A DNA stretch of 64,000 nucleotides from Senegalia massiliensis (GTDB lineage: Bacteria; Bacillota; Clostridia; Tissierellales; SIT17). The notes beneath the pieces were generated by a model. It ran no database searches and was not told the DNA's origin. It worked only from the letters and a program-made list of their open reading frames with translations. The stretch lies in contig NZ_QXXA01000004.1 of NCBI RefSeq assembly GCF_009911265.1, forward strand, positions 248,001 to 312,000, in the 5' to 3' direction. The position numbers were made by a program, and so were the translations under genes. Shown here one piece after another: positions 61,366-64,000 of the stretch (its first letter is position 1; every line of letters starts with the position of its first letter).

Positions 61366-62451
61366 CTATTTACCTTTAATTTTTTGTGTAAATAATAATA
61401 TTAAAGGCAATATTAACCCAAAAGTAAGTGATAAATTTATCCAGTTAGGGTTATCCCATTCAATAGAATATATTGTATCAGGATAAACTATTGTAGATAA
61501 TATTATCATTATCATAGCTATTGGTAATATCAGTATTTTATAATCATTTAATTTTAAAAACTGAGATACACTAAGTGTAAGTCCATAAAAGTAAATAAAT
61601 AATTTATAGAATACAGATAAAAACCAAACCATTGCAAATAATATTTCTAACCGTTGTATATATTCACCTACTTTTGCTTTTTTTGACAATATATGTGTAG
61701 GATAAAGATGCCTTGATGTAATTTCTGCACCTAGTACAAGAGTACACATATCAATAGCTATTATTAAAACTATTGATGCAATTATTGTAGATATTAAAAA
61801 ATCCTTTTTAATTCCTTTTACATTATTTACATTTGATGGACAAAACATTAATAATGCTATAAAAGTAAAAGAAGTGGATCCCATAAATGGTAAAATACCC
61901 TTAAATACAGGATTAAATCCTTTTTCTAATATTGGATACATATTATTAATATCTATTTGTGGAATTAATAATATATTTGGTATAAAAAAACCTATAAGAA
62001 TTATTGGTATAATTATTTCTGAAGATCTAGCTACTACTTCTAAACCTAGCTTTGCTGCTATTATTACTACTATCATAAAAAGAGTCTTTAACACATAAGG
62101 AGGGGTATCATGCATTATATGTGTACTTAGAAAATTTCCCATAATCCATATTTGAGTAGAACATGCTAATATTAAAAAAAATATAAATAATAATTTAATC
62201 AAATTACCTATATATTTACCAAATAAGTATTCAATATATTCTATCAAGTTTTTTTCTCCCATTTTATCTATTAGATTATAATAAATTAAAGCAAGAATTA
62301 TACTAAGCATACTTCCTAAAAGTGCAGACAACCATGCATCTTGCTTTGCAATACTAGAAAGCATAGATGGAAATAATACAACGGAAGTTGCAACATATTG
62401 TAAAAATATAAAATTCCTTAATTGATTGTTATTTATAATAGTTTTAGTCAT
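61366..62451 (-). CDS. Spore germinant receptor permease subunit (GerB family)
   Basis: A 361-residue protein with ten membrane helices of the endospore germination permease family, related to amino-acid transporters. LQYVATSVVLFPSMLSSIA, FLSTHIMHDTPPYVLK and AEITSRHLYPTHILSK are characteristic. It binds germinant in the inner spore membrane together with GerA- and GerC-type subunits encoded next to it. AAAGGATATAT precedes the ATG. Confidence 0.93.
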   Translation of the reverse strand: MTKTIINNNQLRNFIFLQYVATSVVLFPSMLSSIAKQDAWLSALLGSMLSIILALIYYNLIDKMGEKNLIEYIEYLFGKYIGNLIKLLFIFFLILACSTQIWIMGNFLSTHIMHDTPPYVLKTLFMIVVIIAAKLGLEVVARSSEIIIPIILIGFFIPNILLIPQIDINNMYPILEKGFNPVFKGILPFMGSTSFTFIALLMFCPSNVNNVKGIKKDFLISTIIASIVLIIAIDMCTLVLGAEITSRHLYPTHILSKKAKVGEYIQRLEILFAMVWFLSVFYKLFIYFYGLTLSVSQFLKLNDYKILILPIAMIMIILSTIVYPDTIYSIEWDNPNWINLSLTFGLILPLILLFTQKIKGK

Positions 62452-62474
62452 ATATATATATCCTTTCTTAATAT

Positions 62475-62696
62475 TTAATGTAGTATATTATTTATCGGAG
62501 AATAAATAATAGAAACTAGATCCAATGGATTTGGTATATTTATATCAAGAACTTTCATAATTCCTAATATCGTTGCAAATAATAATAATATAGAAAATGA
62601 CCATACTTCTTTTTTAGAATCACTTTCTTTAAGAGACTTAAATTCATATATGACAATTATAATTGAAATCATTATAATACCTATACTATTCTTCAT
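62475..62696 (-). CDS. Small two-span membrane protein of the ger operon
   Basis: 73 residues with two hydrophobic helices (about 5-17 and 33-49) and the end LVSIIYSPINNILH. It overlaps the end of the GerC gene by eleven bases and precedes the GerB gene by 23. Small extra genes in ger operons (such as gerD-like fourth subunits) are known, and this may be one. Homology is not recognised. Confidence 0.65.
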   Translation of the reverse strand: MKNSIGIIMISIIIVIYEFKSLKESDSKKEVWSFSILLLFATILGIMKVLDINIPNPLDLVSIIYSPINNILH

Positions 62697-63897
62697 TCTT
62701 GTTTACTCCATCATCTATTTTATCTATAAAAGTATCTTTTGTAGTTCCTGTTCCTCTAATTTTTGATTTTACTTTTATATTTATATCTAAATGTGAAAAC
62801 TCATCTTCCCAATTATCTCTTAACTCTTTAAATTCTTTTGGATGTTTTCTATGTAATTCTAATCCAAATCCAAATATATCACTTTTAAGTTTTTTAGCTT
62901 TTTTAATAGATAAATTCATATAACTTTCAACTTGATTTTCTAAATTTTTTTCTAATTCTTTTATATTATCTGTCTTTTTTATGTCTATATTACACCCTAC
63001 ATCAGCAATATTAACTTCTAGATCAATTTTCACAGTAATATTAGGTATCCCCTGTTTAATTTCAGATTTCATTTTAGACTTTGATTTTAATAATTCTACT
63101 GCTAAATTATTTTTTTCATTACAAGGGATAGTTATAACAGTATTCTTAAGATTGTCTACTATGGCATTATATCCTCTACTTTCATTTTGAGTTAACCAGC
63201 CTACTAATTTATCTCCATTAAATACAGCTATATCTTCTGATCTAATAATATTTTTAGGTTTTACTTCATTTACATTTTCCATACTATTGTTGTCTTGCTT
63301 CTGTCCTATTAATGAAACTCCTGTAAGAATAGCATCTTTCCCTGTATTTATTAAATCAGATATAAGTTGATCTAATTGAACAGCTCTCACATTTCCCCAA
63401 GATTTCTCAGCCATTTCCAAACTATCATATAATTTTTCAGCAGGTATCTTTTCAATAGCAGTAAGTACATTTAAAACATCTGTTGCCATTGAATCTTTTG
63501 TAACAACAATATAAAAATCTGTCCTTAATTCATGATCTCTAGAAAAGAAATCTAATACATCTATAATTCCTTCCTTTGCCAATTCTTCTCCAATCATTAA
63601 AATCATTAAATGTCCTAAATAAACCTTTCTTGGAACATCTCTTGTTAATTTTCTTAAAGCTTCAAATACTGTTTTACCTTTTACCCTATATGTTGAAACT
63701 TCAGATCTCCCTGTTAATTCTCTCCCTGCTATTTCACTTGGATTTATAATTTGAACTGTAACTAAATATTCATCTTCTACTTTATCTATACCTACAGCTG
63801 AGGCAATAGTAATTTCTGAGAGTTCTCTTTTATCCCAACACCCTATTAAAAAATTAGTTAGAATTATTATAATTAGAAATAGTATTCTTTTCTTCAT
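62686..63897 (-). CDS. Spore germination lipoprotein (Ger(x)C family)
   Basis: A 403-residue protein. The lipobox LIGC gives the lipidated cysteine near residue 20, followed by WDKRELSEITIASAVGIDKVEDEY, the family start. STYRVKGKTVFEALRKLTRDVPRKVYLGHLMILMIGEELA is typical. It is the peripheral subunit of the receptor. GAAAGGGTTT precedes the ATG. Confidence 0.94.
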   Translation of the reverse strand: MKKRILFLIIIILTNFLIGCWDKRELSEITIASAVGIDKVEDEYLVTVQIINPSEIAGRELTGRSEVSTYRVKGKTVFEALRKLTRDVPRKVYLGHLMILMIGEELAKEGIIDVLDFFSRDHELRTDFYIVVTKDSMATDVLNVLTAIEKIPAEKLYDSLEMAEKSWGNVRAVQLDQLISDLINTGKDAILTGVSLIGQKQDNNSMENVNEVKPKNIIRSEDIAVFNGDKLVGWLTQNESRGYNAIVDNLKNTVITIPCNEKNNLAVELLKSKSKMKSEIKQGIPNITVKIDLEVNIADVGCNIDIKKTDNIKELEKNLENQVESYMNLSIKKAKKLKSDIFGFGLELHRKHPKEFKELRDNWEDEFSHLDINIKVKSKIRGTGTTKDTFIDKIDDGVNKNEE

Positions 63898-63913
63898 AGT
63901 TAAACCCTTTCTA

Positions 63914-64000
63914 TTATGGTTTCTTTGGCTTTGCGTCTGTAGGATTTTGCTGACGTACAGAATTTTTACTTGAAATAAGTTTAGGTCTTTTAAACATTCT
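63914..64000 (-). CDS. GerA-family germinant receptor subunit, C-terminal end (cut by window edge)
   Basis: The last 28 codons of a frame that runs off the right edge. It reads RMFKRPKLISSKNSVRQQNP, then a Lys/Pro-rich end (KPKKP). Location directly before gerC, and a basic, proline-rich tail, fit the GerA/GerKA subunit. The gene body is outside the window. Confidence 0.65.
   Translation of the reverse strand, partial: RMFKRPKLISSKNSVRQQNPTDAKPKKP

Noticed and set aside
61270-61379. A plus-strand frame of about 26 codons after AGGAGGG between the NmrA-like and GerB genes
   Set aside because: The nearest TTG start is 14 bases from the ribosome site, the frame overlaps the end of the GerB gene and no terminator follows. 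It may be a decayed fragment.

Overview
The window comes from a low-GC, anaerobic, endospore-forming member of the Clostridia. The base composition is very AT-rich and nearly every gene has a strong AGGAGG-type ribosome binding site. Supporting genes are a glycyl-radical pyruvate formate-lyase with its activase, an iron-sulfur L-serine dehydratase, a large flavin/iron-sulfur electron-transfer complex and a ger spore-germination operon at the right edge. About nine tenths of the genes are on the minus strand. No rRNA, tRNA, CRISPR array, integrase or insertion sequence was recognised.

Layout. 1-14.7 kb: the end of a UvrD/PcrA-like helicase, a TPM/LemA pair, small metabolic genes, a giant acyl-CoA dehydratase activase-like protein, a class B penicillin-binding protein, a membrane-anchored propeller protein, a 59-residue zinc-finger protein and a SpoU/TrmH methyltransferase. 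Two perfect 7-1-7 Fur boxes (2567-2581 and 11857-11871) precede short non-coding stretches with C-rich patches and rho-independent terminators, which suggests iron-regulated FsrA-like small RNAs. 14.7-15.5 kb: no long gene, but five ORFs of 22-31 codons, each with a strong Shine-Dalgarno. The first is followed by three hairpins that share a CTGCG core and look like a leapfrogging attenuator. 15.5-19.6 kb: a class IV aminotransferase and pflBA. 19.6-27 kb: an ABC-transporter operon, small hydrophobic ORFs, a broken C39-peptidase fragment and an AgrC/AgrA-like two-component system. Two direct-repeat sites with 21-bp period, typical of LytTR regulators, sit upstream of both operons.

27-42 kb: a CDF metal transporter, an ABC exporter, an aldehyde dehydrogenase and a five-gene operon (csaA-like, GCS2-type glutamate-cysteine ligase, circularly permuted ATP-grasp ligase, hydrolase, lipoprotein) that may make or use a gamma-glutamyl compound. 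Then come an amidohydrolase, a MATE exporter, an orphan phage-like protein and a cobalamin riboswitch upstream of a DUF4430 protein and an ECF S component. 42-51 kb: an RND exporter, then a surface-fibre locus: BTAD regulator, von Willebrand A surface protein, SipW-type signal peptidase, a c-di-GMP-I riboswitch, a TasA/camelysin-like protein and a protein with an MPKTG sorting signal. 51-64 kb: NuoG/F/E-like complex, sdaAB/sdaAA, a TudS-like/ECF pair, an NmrA-like protein and the ger operon.

The least expected material is in short or non-coding sequence: the Fur-box small RNA candidates, the mini-ORF cluster with its attenuator, the paired LytTR sites and the c-di-GMP riboswitch inside the fibre operon.
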